64,000 nt of DNA from Burkholderia cepacia GG4 (GTDB lineage: Bacteria > Pseudomonadota > Gammaproteobacteria > Burkholderiales > Burkholderiaceae), in the NCBI RefSeq assembly GCF_000292915.1, contig NC_018514.1, forward strand, positions 558,001 through 622,000, read 5' to 3'. Below the pieces are notes generated by a model. It saw only the letters and a list, made by a program, of their open reading frames with translations, did not search any database and was not told the DNA's origin. Made by a program: the position numbers and the translations under genes. Shown here piece after piece: positions 15,812 to 25,038 of this stretch; positions within the stretch are counted from its first letter, which is position 1; every line of letters starts with the position of its first letter.

Positions 15812-16756
15812 TCAGGCGAGCGTCGCGTCGTGCAGCGACGCAGCAGCGGGATGGCCGGCGAACTCGACGGTCGTCACGCCAAGCATCGCGGGCAGCCGGT
15901 CGCGCGGTACCGTGAGCGGCACCGGGCCCGGGCCGTTGCCGGCCGTCGGTTGCGGGAACGCGGTGGAGCGTGCGGTGTGGAACGTCACGTTGCCCTCGAC
16001 CTTCGACACGATCTGGTGGATGTGCCCGTTCAGCACGGTGACCGAGCCGAAGCGGCGCAGCAGCGCCATCGTCTGCGGCGCGTCGCCGGTTCCCCAGCCC
16101 CACGGTTCGTAGATGGTCCACATCGGCATGTGCGAGAACACGACGATCGGCGTGCTCGACGATTGCCCCTTGAGATCCTGCGCAAGCCACGCGAGCTGCT
16201 CGTCACCGAAGCTGCCGAGCCCGTTCGGCTTGAAATGCATCACGTTGACGAGCGCGACGAAGTGCACGCCGGCGTGATCGAAGCTGTAGTAGCCGCGGTT
16301 GTTCGACGCCTTGCCGAACCGGCTGAAATACTCGGCGCCCGAACCGTCGGTGACGTCGTGTTCGCCGGGCACCGTATGCAGCTCCGGCACGCGCAGCGCG
16401 GACAGCAACTGCGACGCCTGGTCGAACTCCGCCGCTTTGGACAGGTGCGTGATGTCGCCGGTATGGATGGCGAGCGCGGGCATCGCCGGCATCCCGTTGA
16501 CGAGATCGATGGTCTGCCGCAGCGTGGCCGCGACGTCGGGATTCGCGTCCTTGTTGAAGCCGATGTGCGTGTCGCTGATCTGCACGAACAGCGGCCGGCC
16601 CGCATCGGCGGGGACGGCGGCGCCGCTTTGCGCGAGCGCCAGGTCGAACGGCGTCAGGATGCCGCCCGACAGCGTAAACAGCGTGCCGAGGCCGCCGAAC
16701 GCCATGCATTGCAGGGCCTTGCGGCGCGACGGGCGGGTGGGGGTCGATGAAGACAT
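15812..16756 (-). CDS. Tat-exported metallophosphoesterase (calcineurin-like)
   Basis: 314 residues from ATG 16756 (GAGG upstream). The N-terminus has a twin-arginine signal ('PSRRKALQCMAFGGLG') ending near ALAQS. Metal-binding motifs of the calcineurin-like fold follow in order: 'VQISDTHIGF' (D-x-H), 'IHTGDITHLS' (GD), 'VPGEHDV' (G-[N/E]-H-D, Glu in the usual Asn position), 'VVFSHMPMW' and 'VLNGHIHQI' (GHxH). It should act in the periplasm on a phosphoester. It is divergent from the Pho-box-controlled phosphate permease, which fits a role in phosphate supply, but the substrate is unknown. Confidence 0.9.
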   Translation of the reverse strand: MSSSTPTRPSRRKALQCMAFGGLGTLFTLSGGILTPFDLALAQSGAAVPADAGRPLFVQISDTHIGFNKDANPDVAATLRQTIDLVNGMPAMPALAIHTGDITHLSKAAEFDQASQLLSALRVPELHTVPGEHDVTDGSGAEYFSRFGKASNNRGYYSFDHAGVHFVALVNVMHFKPNGLGSFGDEQLAWLAQDLKGQSSSTPIVVFSHMPMWTIYEPWGWGTGDAPQTMALLRRFGSVTVLNGHIHQIVSKVEGNVTFHTARSTAFPQPTAGNGPGPVPLTVPRDRLPAMLGVTTVEFAGHPAAASLHDATLA

Positions 16757-16922
16757 GTGAGCCTCGCAATCGTATGACGGAACCGGACGGCCGGGTCGTC
16801 CGGGAATAAACCGGCGCTTTCGCATGCCATACCGACGCGGCGGCGGATTTATTCCCGCTTGTTACGAGGCCGCACCCCGATGCTTGCGGCTTGCGGGGGG
16901 AAACAGGGTCGCTGACGGGGGG

Positions 16923-16978
16923 CTGTCAATGTCCTGTAAGTGACATGTCACATTTGCGTCACGCCCGCCCGATAGCCT
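16923..16978 (+). promoter_or_regulatory. Pho box (PhoB site) and -10 for the phosphate permease
   Basis: Four heptamers repeat at exact 11-nt steps: CTGTCAA (16923), CTGTAAG (16934), ATGTCAC (16945) and GCGTCAC (16956). This is the architecture of tandem PHO boxes (consensus CTGTCAT every 11 nt). A -10-like TAGCCT starts at 16973, about 10 nt after the last repeat, as at PhoB-activated promoters. The PiT gene starts at 17010. Confidence 0.75.
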
Positions 16979-17009
16979 GCGACACCGAATCACCTCTCCG
17001 GAGCCACTC

Positions 17010-18599
17010 ATGCCGAATCTCGCGGCAACGGAAACCAGCGGTGCGGCCAGCAGTCGCACGCGCACCATCAGCCTTGCGCTGTTTTTTCTGATCATTGCGT
17101 GCGGCGTCGTCTACATCGGCATTCACCTGAGTGCGGATCTCGGTTCGGTCAAGGAGAGTTCGGCCCTGCCGTTCGTGCTGCTCGTCGTCGCGCTGCTGAT
17201 CGCGCTCGGCTTCGAATTCGTGAACGGCTTTCACGATACCGCGAACGCGGTCGCGACTGTCATCTATACACATTCGCTCGACCCGCATCTGGCGGTCGTG
17301 TGGTCGGGCCTGTGGAACCTGTTCGGCGTGCTCGTGTCGAGCGGTGCCGTCGCGTTCGGCATCCTGCAGTTGCTGCCGGTCGAGCTGATCCTGCAGGTCG
17401 GCAGCGGCTCGGGCTTCGCGATGGTGTTCGCGCTGCTGATCGCGGCTGTCACATGGAACCTCGCGACCTGGTATTTCGGCCTGCCGTCGTCGAGCTCGCA
17501 TACGCTCGTCGGCTCGATCATCGGCGTCGGCCTGATGAACCAGTTCGTCAGCGGCCCGTCGGGCACGAGCGGGGTCGACTGGAACCAGGCGCTCGGCGTC
17601 GGCAAGGCGCTGCTGTTCTCGCCGCTGGTCGGCTTCGTGCTGTCCGCACTCGTGCTGCTGCTGCTGAAGGCGCTCGTGCGCGTGCCGGCGCTGTATCAAG
17701 AGCCGAAGGGCAGCAAGCCGCCACCGTTCTGGATCCGCCTGCTGCTGATCCTCACCTGCACGGGCGTGTCGTTCGCGCACGGCTCGAACGACGGGCAGAA
17801 GGGCATGGGCCTGATCATGCTGATCCTGATCGGCGTGATGCCGACCGCCTATGCGCTGAACAAGGCGGTGACGCCCGACCAGACGAGCACGTTCGTCGCG
17901 GTCGCGCGCCACGCGTCGACGACGCTCGTCAAGTACGGGGACCCCGCGGCGCAGCCGGCCGACGCGCGCGCCGATGTCGAGACCTACGTGCGCACGCACA
18001 CGCTGACGCCCGCGACGATCCCCGCGCTGCGCACGCTCACCGACACGATAGCCGACCAGGTCGCGCAGGCCGGCGGCATCTCGAGCGTGCCGCAGAACCT
18101 CGTCGACAACGTGCGCAACAACATGTACGTCGCGTCCGAGGCGATCCGCCTGATGCAGAAGGCGAAGGTGCCGGCGTTCTCCATCGAGGACGCGAGCGCG
18201 CTCGAGGCATTCAAGAAACAGATGGACCGCGCGACGAAGTTCATCCCGACCTGGGTGAAGGTCGCGGTCGCGATCGCGCTCGGGCTCGGCACGATGGTCG
18301 GCTGGAAGCGGATCGTCGTGACGGTCGGCGAGAAGATCGGCAAGTCGCACCTGACCTACGGGCAGGGCGCGTCGGCCGAGGCCGTCGCGATGCTGACGAT
18401 CGGGATGGCCGACGCATACGGATTGCCGGTGTCGACGACGCACGTGCTCGCGTCCGGGGTGGCCGGCACGATGACTGCGAGCGGCGCGGGGCTGCGCTGG
18501 GACACGGTGCGCAACCTCGTGCTCGCGTGGGTGCTGACGCTGCCCGCGTCGATCGCGCTGTCGGCGGCCCTGTACTGGGCGCTGCACAAGCTGTTCTGA
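17010..18599 (+). CDS. PiT-family inorganic phosphate transporter
   Basis: 529 residues with ten or more hydrophobic segments. The duplicated PiT signature is visible: 'FEFVNGFHDTANAVATVIYTHSL' near residue 70 and 'SFAHGSNDGQKGMGLIMLILIG' near 256, with 'LPSSSSHTLVGSIIGVGL' and 'LPVSTTHVLASGVAGTM' as the matching half-repeats. It imports phosphate (as a metal-phosphate complex) with protons across the inner membrane. A hydrophilic loop of about 130 residues lies between residues 290 and 425. Control by PhoB is suggested by the repeats upstream. Confidence 0.95.
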   Translation: MPNLAATETSGAASSRTRTISLALFFLIIACGVVYIGIHLSADLGSVKESSALPFVLLVVALLIALGFEFVNGFHDTANAVATVIYTHSLDPHLAVVWSGLWNLFGVLVSSGAVAFGILQLLPVELILQVGSGSGFAMVFALLIAAVTWNLATWYFGLPSSSSHTLVGSIIGVGLMNQFVSGPSGTSGVDWNQALGVGKALLFSPLVGFVLSALVLLLLKALVRVPALYQEPKGSKPPPFWIRLLLILTCTGVSFAHGSNDGQKGMGLIMLILIGVMPTAYALNKAVTPDQTSTFVAVARHASTTLVKYGDPAAQPADARADVETYVRTHTLTPATIPALRTLTDTIADQVAQAGGISSVPQNLVDNVRNNMYVASEAIRLMQKAKVPAFSIEDASALEAFKKQMDRATKFIPTWVKVAVAIALGLGTMVGWKRIVVTVGEKIGKSHLTYGQGASAEAVAMLTIGMADAYGLPVSTTHVLASGVAGTMTASGAGLRWDTVRNLVLAWVLTLPASIALSAALYWALHKLF

Positions 18600-18679
18600 G
18601 CCGCGCCGGCTGACGCCATACCCGGCCGCGTGCCGCGCGGCCGGCCCCATCGATTTTCAATTCGACCACGACGCTACCG

Positions 18680-20434
18680 ATGGATATCAGTTTCTTCGAT
18701 CCGAATCGCACCGCCAACGCGTCCGCGTGGCGTGTGCTCCCCAACCGCTGGGACGCGGTCGCGTTTCCGCTGATCATCGGCATACTCGCGATGGCGATCG
18801 TCGGCTTCCATCAGACGATGGCGCCGATCGGCGTGTTGCAGACGCAGAAGATCTCGCTCGATCCGTCGAACCTGCCCGAATACGCGTTGCGCACCACGCT
18901 GCGGATGCTCGCCGCGATGGTCGCGTCGCTCGTGTTCACGCTGGTGTACGGCACGCTTGCCGCGAAAAGCCGCCGCGCGGGCATGGTGCTGATTCCGATC
19001 CTCGACATCCTGCAGTCGGTGCCGGTGCTCGGCTATATCTCGTTTACGGTCACGTTCTTCCTCGCGCTGTTCCCGGGCCGCGTGCTCGGCGCCGAACTGG
19101 CCGCGATCTTCGCGATCTTCACGAGCCAGGCGTGGAACATGACGTTCAGCTTCTACCAGTCGCTGCGCACGGTGCCGCGCGACCTGAGCGAAGTATCGCG
19201 CGGCTTCCACCTGACGTCGTGGCAGCGCTTCTGGAAGCTCGAGGTGCCGTTCTCGATGCCGGGGCTGATCTGGAACATGATGATGTCGATGTCGGGCGGC
19301 TGGTTCTTCGTCGTCGCGTCGGAAGCCATCACGGTCGGCAATCAGACGATCACGCTGCCGGGCATCGGCGCGTATCTCGCGCAGGCGATCTCGGACAAGA
19401 ACCTCGGCGCGGTGGGCTGGGTGATCGTCGCGATGTCGGTCGTGATCCTCGCGTACGACCAGTTCCTGTTCCGTCCGCTCGTCGCATGGGCCGACAAGTT
19501 CCGGATGGAGAACACCGCGTCGGGCGATGCGCCGCAATCCTGGCTGCTCGACATGATGCGCCGCACGCACCTGATCCATCAGCTGCTCGTGCCGGCCGGC
19601 TGGCTGCTGTCGCAGGCTGCGCGGATTCCGCTGCGCGTGCCGTTGCTGACGGGCAAGCGCTCGCGCGGCACGGCGGCGCGCCGTTCGTCGCGCGTTGGCG
19701 ACATCGTGTGGGGCGCGTTCGTGATCCTGCTGACCGCGTACGTCATGTGGCGCGTCGTCAGCTTCGTCGCGACCGGCGTGACGATGGGCGAGGTCGGTCA
19801 CGTGCTCGTGCTCGGGCTGATCACGCTGCTGCGCGTGCTGGTGCTGATCGCGATCGCGTCGGTGGTCTGGGTGCCGCTCGGCGTGCTGATCGGGCTGCGC
19901 CCGAAGCTGGCCGAGAAGATCCAGCCGCTCGCGCAGTTCCTCGCGGCGTTCCCGGCCAACCTGCTGTTCCCGGTGTTCGTGATCGTGATCGTCCACTTTC
20001 ACCTGAACGCGGACATCTGGCTGTCGCCGCTGATCGTGCTCGGCACGCAGTGGTACATCCTGTTCAACGTGATCGCCGGCGCGATGTCCTATCCGAACGA
20101 TTACAAGGAAGCGACGAAGAATTTCCGCATCCGCGGCTGGCAGTGGTGGCGCCAGGCGATCCTGCCCGGCATCTTCCCGTACTACGTGACCGGTGCGATC
20201 ACCGCATCGGGCGGCGCGTGGAACGCGAGCATCGTGTCCGAGTTCGTGCAGTGGGGCGACACGAAGGTCGTCGCGCACGGCCTCGGCTCGTACATCGCGC
20301 AGACCACCGCCGCCGGCGATTTCCCGAAGATCATCCTCGGCATCGCCGTGATGTCCCTGTTCGTCACCCTGTTCAACCGTCTGCTGTGGCGTCCGATGTA
20401 CGCCTATGCGGAATCCCGGCTCCGTCTCGATTGA
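18680..20434 (+). CDS. ABC transporter permease with two fused permease domains
   Basis: 584 residues comprising two binding-protein-dependent permease modules in tandem (about 65-275 and 345-575). Each ends with an EAA-like loop: 'LSEVSRGFHLTSWQRFWKLEVPFSMPG' and 'YKEATKNFRIRGWQWWRQAILPGIFPY'. The type resembles nitrate/sulfonate/taurine importers. Twelve nucleotides separate it from the ATPase gene. No periplasmic binding protein is encoded beside it, so the substrate cannot be named. Confidence 0.92.
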   Translation: MDISFFDPNRTANASAWRVLPNRWDAVAFPLIIGILAMAIVGFHQTMAPIGVLQTQKISLDPSNLPEYALRTTLRMLAAMVASLVFTLVYGTLAAKSRRAGMVLIPILDILQSVPVLGYISFTVTFFLALFPGRVLGAELAAIFAIFTSQAWNMTFSFYQSLRTVPRDLSEVSRGFHLTSWQRFWKLEVPFSMPGLIWNMMMSMSGGWFFVVASEAITVGNQTITLPGIGAYLAQAISDKNLGAVGWVIVAMSVVILAYDQFLFRPLVAWADKFRMENTASGDAPQSWLLDMMRRTHLIHQLLVPAGWLLSQAARIPLRVPLLTGKRSRGTAARRSSRVGDIVWGAFVILLTAYVMWRVVSFVATGVTMGEVGHVLVLGLITLLRVLVLIAIASVVWVPLGVLIGLRPKLAEKIQPLAQFLAAFPANLLFPVFVIVIVHFHLNADIWLSPLIVLGTQWYILFNVIAGAMSYPNDYKEATKNFRIRGWQWWRQAILPGIFPYYVTGAITASGGAWNASIVSEFVQWGDTKVVAHGLGSYIAQTTAAGDFPKIILGIAVMSLFVTLFNRLLWRPMYAYAESRLRLD

Positions 20435-20445
20435 GAGTAAGCGCG

Positions 20446-21795
20446 ATGCAACAAAATTCGACCGTTATCAACGCCCCCGTCAAGACGTCCCAGCCGTTGC
20501 AGCCGCCGCGTCTCGGCGAAGAAATCCTGCGCGTCGAGCACGTGAACCGCGGCTTCAACAAGTCGCAGGGCGAACTGCTCGTGCTCGACGATGCGAACCT
20601 GTCGCTGCGCGAAGGCGAGATCGTCGGCCTGCTCGGCCGTTCCGGCTCGGGCAAGTCGACGCTGCTGCGCATCATTGCCGGCCTGATCGAGCCGACCGGC
20701 GGTGAAGTGACCTATCTCGGCAAGCCGTTGCGCGGCCCGGCCGAAGGCGTCGCGATGGTGTTCCAGACCTTCGCGCTGTTCCCGTGGCTTACGGTGCTGC
20801 AGAACGTGGAAGCCGGCCTCGAAGCACTGGGCGTCGGCGCACGCGAGCGGCGCGAGCGCGCGCTCGCCGCGATCGACCTGATCGGTCTCGACGGCTTCGA
20901 GAACGCGTACCCGCGCGAGCTGTCGGGCGGGATGCGGCAGCGCGTGGGCTTTGCGCGCGCGCTCGTCGTCGACCCGACGATCCTGCTGATGGACGAGCCG
21001 TTCTCGGCGCTCGACGTGCTGACGGCCGAAACGCTGCGTACCGACCTGCTCGATCTGTGGACGCAAGGCCGCATGCCGATCAAGTCGGTGCTGATCGTCA
21101 CGCACAACATCGAGGAAGCGGTGTTCATGTGCGACCGGATCCTCGTGCTGTCGTCGAACCCGGGCCGCGTGATCGCCGAGATCAAGGTGCCGTTCAAGCA
21201 TCCGCGCAACCGGCTCGACACCGATTTTCGCAAGCTCGTCGACGACATCTACGCGAAGATGACCGCGCGCCAGACCAACGAGGCGACGAAGAAGGGGTTG
21301 GAGCTCGGCAGCTGGATGCCGCGCGTGTCGACCAACCTGATGGCCGGCCTGATCGAGACGCTCGCGATGGCGCCGTATCACGGCCGCGCGGACATGCCGG
21401 AAATCGCGCGTACGCTGCATCTGGAAGTGGACGAACTGTTCCCGATCGCCGAAGTGCTGCAGTACCTCGGTTTCGCGGACGTGCGCGAAGGTGACGTGTT
21501 CCTGACGCCGCCCGCACGCGTGTTCGCGGAATTCGGCACGCAGGAGCGCAAGCTGATGTTTGCCGATCATCTGCTGAAGCATGTGCCGCTGGCGGCGCGG
21601 ATCCGGAAGGTGCTCAACGAGCGTCCGGGCCATCGTGCGCCGCGTGTGCGCTTCGAGCAGGAGCTGGAGGATTTCCTGTCGGACGAAGCGGCCGAGGAAA
21701 CGCTCGACGCGGTGATCGACTGGGGCCGCTACGGCGAGGTCTTCTCGTACAACGACAAGACGGAGGTGTTCAGTCTCGAGGATGTCGAGAGTTGA
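20446..21795 (+). CDS. ABC transporter ATP-binding protein with C-terminal AAA-associated domain
   Basis: 449 residues. The ATPase half (about 25-270) has Walker A 'GRSGSGKST', Q-loop 'VFQTFALFPW', signature 'LSGGMRQR', Walker B 'ILLMDEP' and H-loop 'IVTHN', closest to the NrtD/SsuB/TauB group. The extra C-terminal part (about 300-449: 'LETLAMAPYHGRADMPEIARTL', 'RIRKVLNERPGHRAPRVRFEQ') matches the AAA-associated regulatory domain found on some nitrate/sulfonate-type ATPases. It pairs with the preceding double permease. Confidence 0.92.
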   Translation: MQQNSTVINAPVKTSQPLQPPRLGEEILRVEHVNRGFNKSQGELLVLDDANLSLREGEIVGLLGRSGSGKSTLLRIIAGLIEPTGGEVTYLGKPLRGPAEGVAMVFQTFALFPWLTVLQNVEAGLEALGVGARERRERALAAIDLIGLDGFENAYPRELSGGMRQRVGFARALVVDPTILLMDEPFSALDVLTAETLRTDLLDLWTQGRMPIKSVLIVTHNIEEAVFMCDRILVLSSNPGRVIAEIKVPFKHPRNRLDTDFRKLVDDIYAKMTARQTNEATKKGLELGSWMPRVSTNLMAGLIETLAMAPYHGRADMPEIARTLHLEVDELFPIAEVLQYLGFADVREGDVFLTPPARVFAEFGTQERKLMFADHLLKHVPLAARIRKVLNERPGHRAPRVRFEQELEDFLSDEAAEETLDAVIDWGRYGEVFSYNDKTEVFSLEDVES

Positions 21796-21802
21796 TGCCC
21801 GC

Positions 21803-21832
21803 GCCCGAATGACGATCGACCGTCATTCGGGC
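21803..21832. terminator. Perfect 12-bp hairpin at a convergent gene end
   Basis: GCCCGAATGACG, loop ATCGAC, CGTCATTCGGGC. It lies just past the ABC ATPase stop and contains the stop codon of the converging RpiR gene. No T-run follows on either strand, so it may act as a roadblock or mRNA 3'-end stabiliser rather than an intrinsic terminator. Confidence 0.45.
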
Positions 21833-22701
21833 AAATCCCACTGATTCGAATCCTGCTCGATCCCGCCCGTACTCAGCCGCTCAATCTTCTCCATCCGCTG
21901 CCGCGCCAGCTCGGGCAACCGGTTCGTCACGCCGATCACCAGCGCTTCCGCAAGCGCGAGCGCCGGCACGTTGGTCTGCAGCATCGCGAACGGACGCCCC
22001 TGGATCCGCAGCACGATCTCGGCGAATGCGCTGATCGGCGAGCGCCATTCGTCGGTGATCAGCAGCACGCGCACGCCGAGCCGATGCGCGGCCTGCGCGA
22101 ACCGCACACTGTCCTTCTGATAGCGGCGAAAGTCGAAAATGACGAGCACGTCGTTGGGCCCCATGTCCGTCAGCGTGACCGACGCGAGATTCACGTTCGG
22201 CTCGACGTACTGCACATGAGGGCGCGCATACGCGAGCGTGAACGAAAACAGCGACGCGAGCGGCGCGGTATAGCGCCCGCCGCCGCAGAACACGCGGAGA
22301 TCCGGATCGGCCAGCAGCGTCACCGCTTCGTCGAACGCCGCCGCATCGAGTCCCTCGATCGTGGTGGCGAGCGATTGCGACAGCCGCTGGAAGATCGCCG
22401 CATGGCTGTCGCGCATCCCGGATTCCGAGTGGAACGCATCCATCCGCGCGAGCGGCGAATTCATCGCGGTATCGATCTCGTCGTGCAGCGCCTGCTGGAA
22501 CGACGAGTAGTTCGGAAAGCCAATCCGCACGACGAAGCGAAACACGGTCGGGTCGCTGACTTCCGCTTGCTTCGCGAAGCTCGCGATCGGCCCCAGCCCG
22601 AGACTGGGATAGCGATCCAGCAGCGCGTGCGCGACCTTCTGTTCCGACGGCGTGAAGCTATCCATCTGGGATAGCAGCAACGCCCTGATGCTTGTCCCCA
22701 T
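21823..22701 (-). CDS. MurR/RpiR-family transcriptional regulator
   Basis: 292 residues from ATG 22701 (GGAG 7 nt upstream). An N-terminal HTH_6 ('SEQKVAHALLDRYPSLGLGPIASFAKQAEVSDPTVFRFVVRIGFPNYSSFQQAL') is joined to a C-terminal SIS domain ('VFCGGGRYTAPLASLFSFTL', 'VLVIFDFRRYQKDSVRFAQAAHRLGVRVLLITDE'). RpiR proteins sense phosphosugars or other small ligands. It is divergent from the gamma-glutamyltransferase gene. Two inverted copies of a 21-bp motif in the gap (22851-22871, 22965-22985) are likely its binding sites. Confidence 0.93.
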   Translation of the reverse strand: MGTSIRALLLSQMDSFTPSEQKVAHALLDRYPSLGLGPIASFAKQAEVSDPTVFRFVVRIGFPNYSSFQQALHDEIDTAMNSPLARMDAFHSESGMRDSHAAIFQRLSQSLATTIEGLDAAAFDEAVTLLADPDLRVFCGGGRYTAPLASLFSFTLAYARPHVQYVEPNVNLASVTLTDMGPNDVLVIFDFRRYQKDSVRFAQAAHRLGVRVLLITDEWRSPISAFAEIVLRIQGRPFAMLQTNVPALALAEALVIGVTNRLPELARQRMEKIERLSTGGIEQDSNQWDLPE

Positions 22702-22850
22702 CGGGCACTCCGGCTTGCTCGTATCTGAATGACAAACGGCAGACATGCGTCTGCCGGCGACTCCATGCATGTTAGCCCATCGACGGGCCGCGGGCCGTGT
22801 GCGATTGCAGATTAGAGGGACGCATCGCACCGGTCCTCGATCATTCATAT

Positions 22851-22985
22851 GTGTAATAAAACAAACATTCCGTGCGGCCGACTAGTGCCAGATTTCGCGC
22901 ATAAATTCAGTGATAACCCTAGGTTTTGAGATGAAAATGCCGATGCTATGATCGCGGCCTTGCCGGAATGTATTGTTCATTACAT
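22851..22985. promoter_or_regulatory. Inverted pair of 21-bp motifs in the RpiR/ggt divergent region
   Basis: The first copy (22851-22871) begins GTGTAATAAAACAAACATT; the second (22965-22985) is its reverse complement with 16 of 21 bases matching. The rest of the 366-nt gap between the two genes holds AT-rich promoter-like sequence and no gene. The pair suggests looping or dual binding by the adjacent RpiR protein. Confidence 0.5.
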
Positions 22986-23067
22986 GCCGGATCAACAGCG
23001 TCGGCCGGCCCTCGGGGCCGGTCACGTATCCCGGCATGGTCCGGTCATTCGTCTGGAGGATTCCGTC

Positions 23068-24819
23068 ATGAGGCGGCTCGTCGTACTCACCCTGTTGTCG
23101 GCCATGAGCGCGGGTGCGCTCGCCGCTTCGGAACCCGCGGTGGAAGCGAAGAACGGCATGGTCGTGTCGTCGCAGCACTTCGCGTCGCAGATCGGCGTCG
23201 ACATCCTGAAGGAAGGCGGCAACGCCGTGGACGCCGCCGTGGCGGTCGGCTACGCGCAGGCCGTGACCAATCCGTGCTGCGGCAACATCGGCGGTGGCGG
23301 CTTCATGACCCTGCACATGGCCGACGGCCGCGATCGCTTCATCAACTTCCGCGAGACCGCGCCGGCCGCGGCCTCGGCGAACATGTATCTCGATGCGAAG
23401 GGCAACGTCATTCCGGACGACAGCCTGTACGGCTATCGCGCGGTCGGCGTGCCGGGCACGGTCGCGGGTCTCGACCTCGCGCAGCGCAAGTATGGCAAGC
23501 TGACGCGCAGGCAGGTGATGGAGCCGGCGATCCGCCTCGCGCGCGACGGCTTCGTGCTGACACGCGGCGATACCGACATCCTCGATACGACGATCGACCG
23601 CTTCAAGAAGGATCCGGACGCGGCGCGCATCTTCCTGCGCCCGGACGGTACGCCGCTGCAGCCGGGCGATCGCCTGGTGCAGAAAGACCTGGCCCGCACG
23701 CTCGAGCGTATCGCGGAGCACGGCCCCGACGCGTTCTATCACGGCGAAATCCCGAAGATCGTCGAAGCGGCAGCGAAGCGCGGCGGCGGGCTGATCACGG
23801 CCGCGGATTTCGCGTCGTATCGCGCGCAGGACATCGCACCACTGACCTGCACGTATCGCGGCTACGAGTTCGTGTCGGCGCCGCCGCCGAGCTCGGGCGG
23901 CGTGACGATGTGCGAGACGCTGAACGTCCTCGAAGGGTATGACCTGCGCAAGTTCGGCTACCAGTCGGCTTCCGTGGTCCACTACATGACCGAGGCGATG
24001 CGCCACGCGTACGAGGATCGCAACACGCTGCTGGGCGACCCGAACTTCATCGACAATCCGGTCGCGAAGCTGACGAGCAAGCAGTATGCGGCCGAGATCC
24101 GCAAGCAGATCAGCGGCGAGACGGCGACGGCGTCGGTCGACGTGCAGCCGGGTGTCGGCGTGCACGAGAAGCCGGAGACGACCCACTACTCGATCATCGA
24201 CCGCGATGGCAACGCGGTGTCGACCACGTACACCGTCAACGGCCGCTTCGGCGCCGTGGTGATCGCGCCGGGCACGGGCTTCTTCCTGAACGACGAGATG
24301 GACGACTTCACCGTGAAGGTCGGCGCGCAGAACCTGTTCGGTCTCGTGCAGGGCACGCGCAACTCGATCGCACCGGGCAAGCGTCCGCTGTCGTCGATGG
24401 CGCCGACGATCGTGAAGAAGGACGGCAAGGTGTTCATGGTGGTCGGCTCGCCGGGCGGTTCGCGCATCATCACGATCACGCTGCAGACCGTGCTGAACGT
24501 GATCGACTACGGGATGACGCCGCAGGATGCGGTCGGTGCGCCGCGCGTCCATCATCAATGGCTGCCGGACGAGGTCTATTACGAGACCCGCGGCCTGTCG
24601 CCCGACACGCTCGCGATCATGCGCAACATGGGTTACAAGATGGTCGAGCAGACGCCGTGGGGCGCCGCCGAGCTGATCATGGTCGGCCTGCCCGGCACCG
24701 AGGCGGTGAGCCGCCAGAGTTCCGGCAACGACTCGTCGGTGTCCGGCAACGTGCGCGTCGGCTACATCTACGGCGTCAACGATCCGCGCCGCCCGGCCGG
24801 TTCGGCGATCGGGTACTGA
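23068..24819 (+). CDS. ggt: Gamma-glutamyltransferase
   Basis: 583 residues from ATG 23068, preceded by GGAGG at 7-nt spacing. A signal peptide (to about ALAAS, residue 20) sends it to the periplasm. Family motifs are 'EAKNGMVVSSQHFASQIGVDILKEGGNAVDAAVA', 'NPCCGNIGGGGFM', and the self-cleavage site 'PETTHYSIIDRDGNAVSTTYT', where the second Thr becomes the N-terminal nucleophile of the small subunit. 'RPLSSMAPTIV' and 'GSPGGSRIITIT' complete the site. It releases glutamate from glutathione and gamma-glutamyl peptides. A glutamate-type symporter gene follows. Confidence 0.95.
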   Translation: MRRLVVLTLLSAMSAGALAASEPAVEAKNGMVVSSQHFASQIGVDILKEGGNAVDAAVAVGYAQAVTNPCCGNIGGGGFMTLHMADGRDRFINFRETAPAAASANMYLDAKGNVIPDDSLYGYRAVGVPGTVAGLDLAQRKYGKLTRRQVMEPAIRLARDGFVLTRGDTDILDTTIDRFKKDPDAARIFLRPDGTPLQPGDRLVQKDLARTLERIAEHGPDAFYHGEIPKIVEAAAKRGGGLITAADFASYRAQDIAPLTCTYRGYEFVSAPPPSSGGVTMCETLNVLEGYDLRKFGYQSASVVHYMTEAMRHAYEDRNTLLGDPNFIDNPVAKLTSKQYAAEIRKQISGETATASVDVQPGVGVHEKPETTHYSIIDRDGNAVSTTYTVNGRFGAVVIAPGTGFFLNDEMDDFTVKVGAQNLFGLVQGTRNSIAPGKRPLSSMAPTIVKKDGKVFMVVGSPGGSRIITITLQTVLNVIDYGMTPQDAVGAPRVHHQWLPDEVYYETRGLSPDTLAIMRNMGYKMVEQTPWGAAELIMVGLPGTEAVSRQSSGNDSSVSGNVRVGYIYGVNDPRRPAGSAIGY

Positions 24820-25038
24820 CCTGATCCGGTCGCATCACGCTGAACGGCTGCAACCGGTGTTCGTCATCGCGCGAACGCCGGTGCAGCAGCAGCGCGTCCG
24901 TTCGCGGACTTCCGCAGTATCGCGCGTGGCGGGTGCCCGGAATGCCGGGTACGACCGCCACGCGACGCGCGTACCGTGGCACGGCACCGGCGCGCGCATG
25001 TCCTTTTTCCATTCCTGCACCGTGCGTCGAGTTCCGTT

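Noticed and set aside
16959..18650. A 563-codon open frame antisense to the phosphate permease
   Set aside because: No recognisable motif, Arg/Gln/His-rich; the opposite strand has the PiT signatures.
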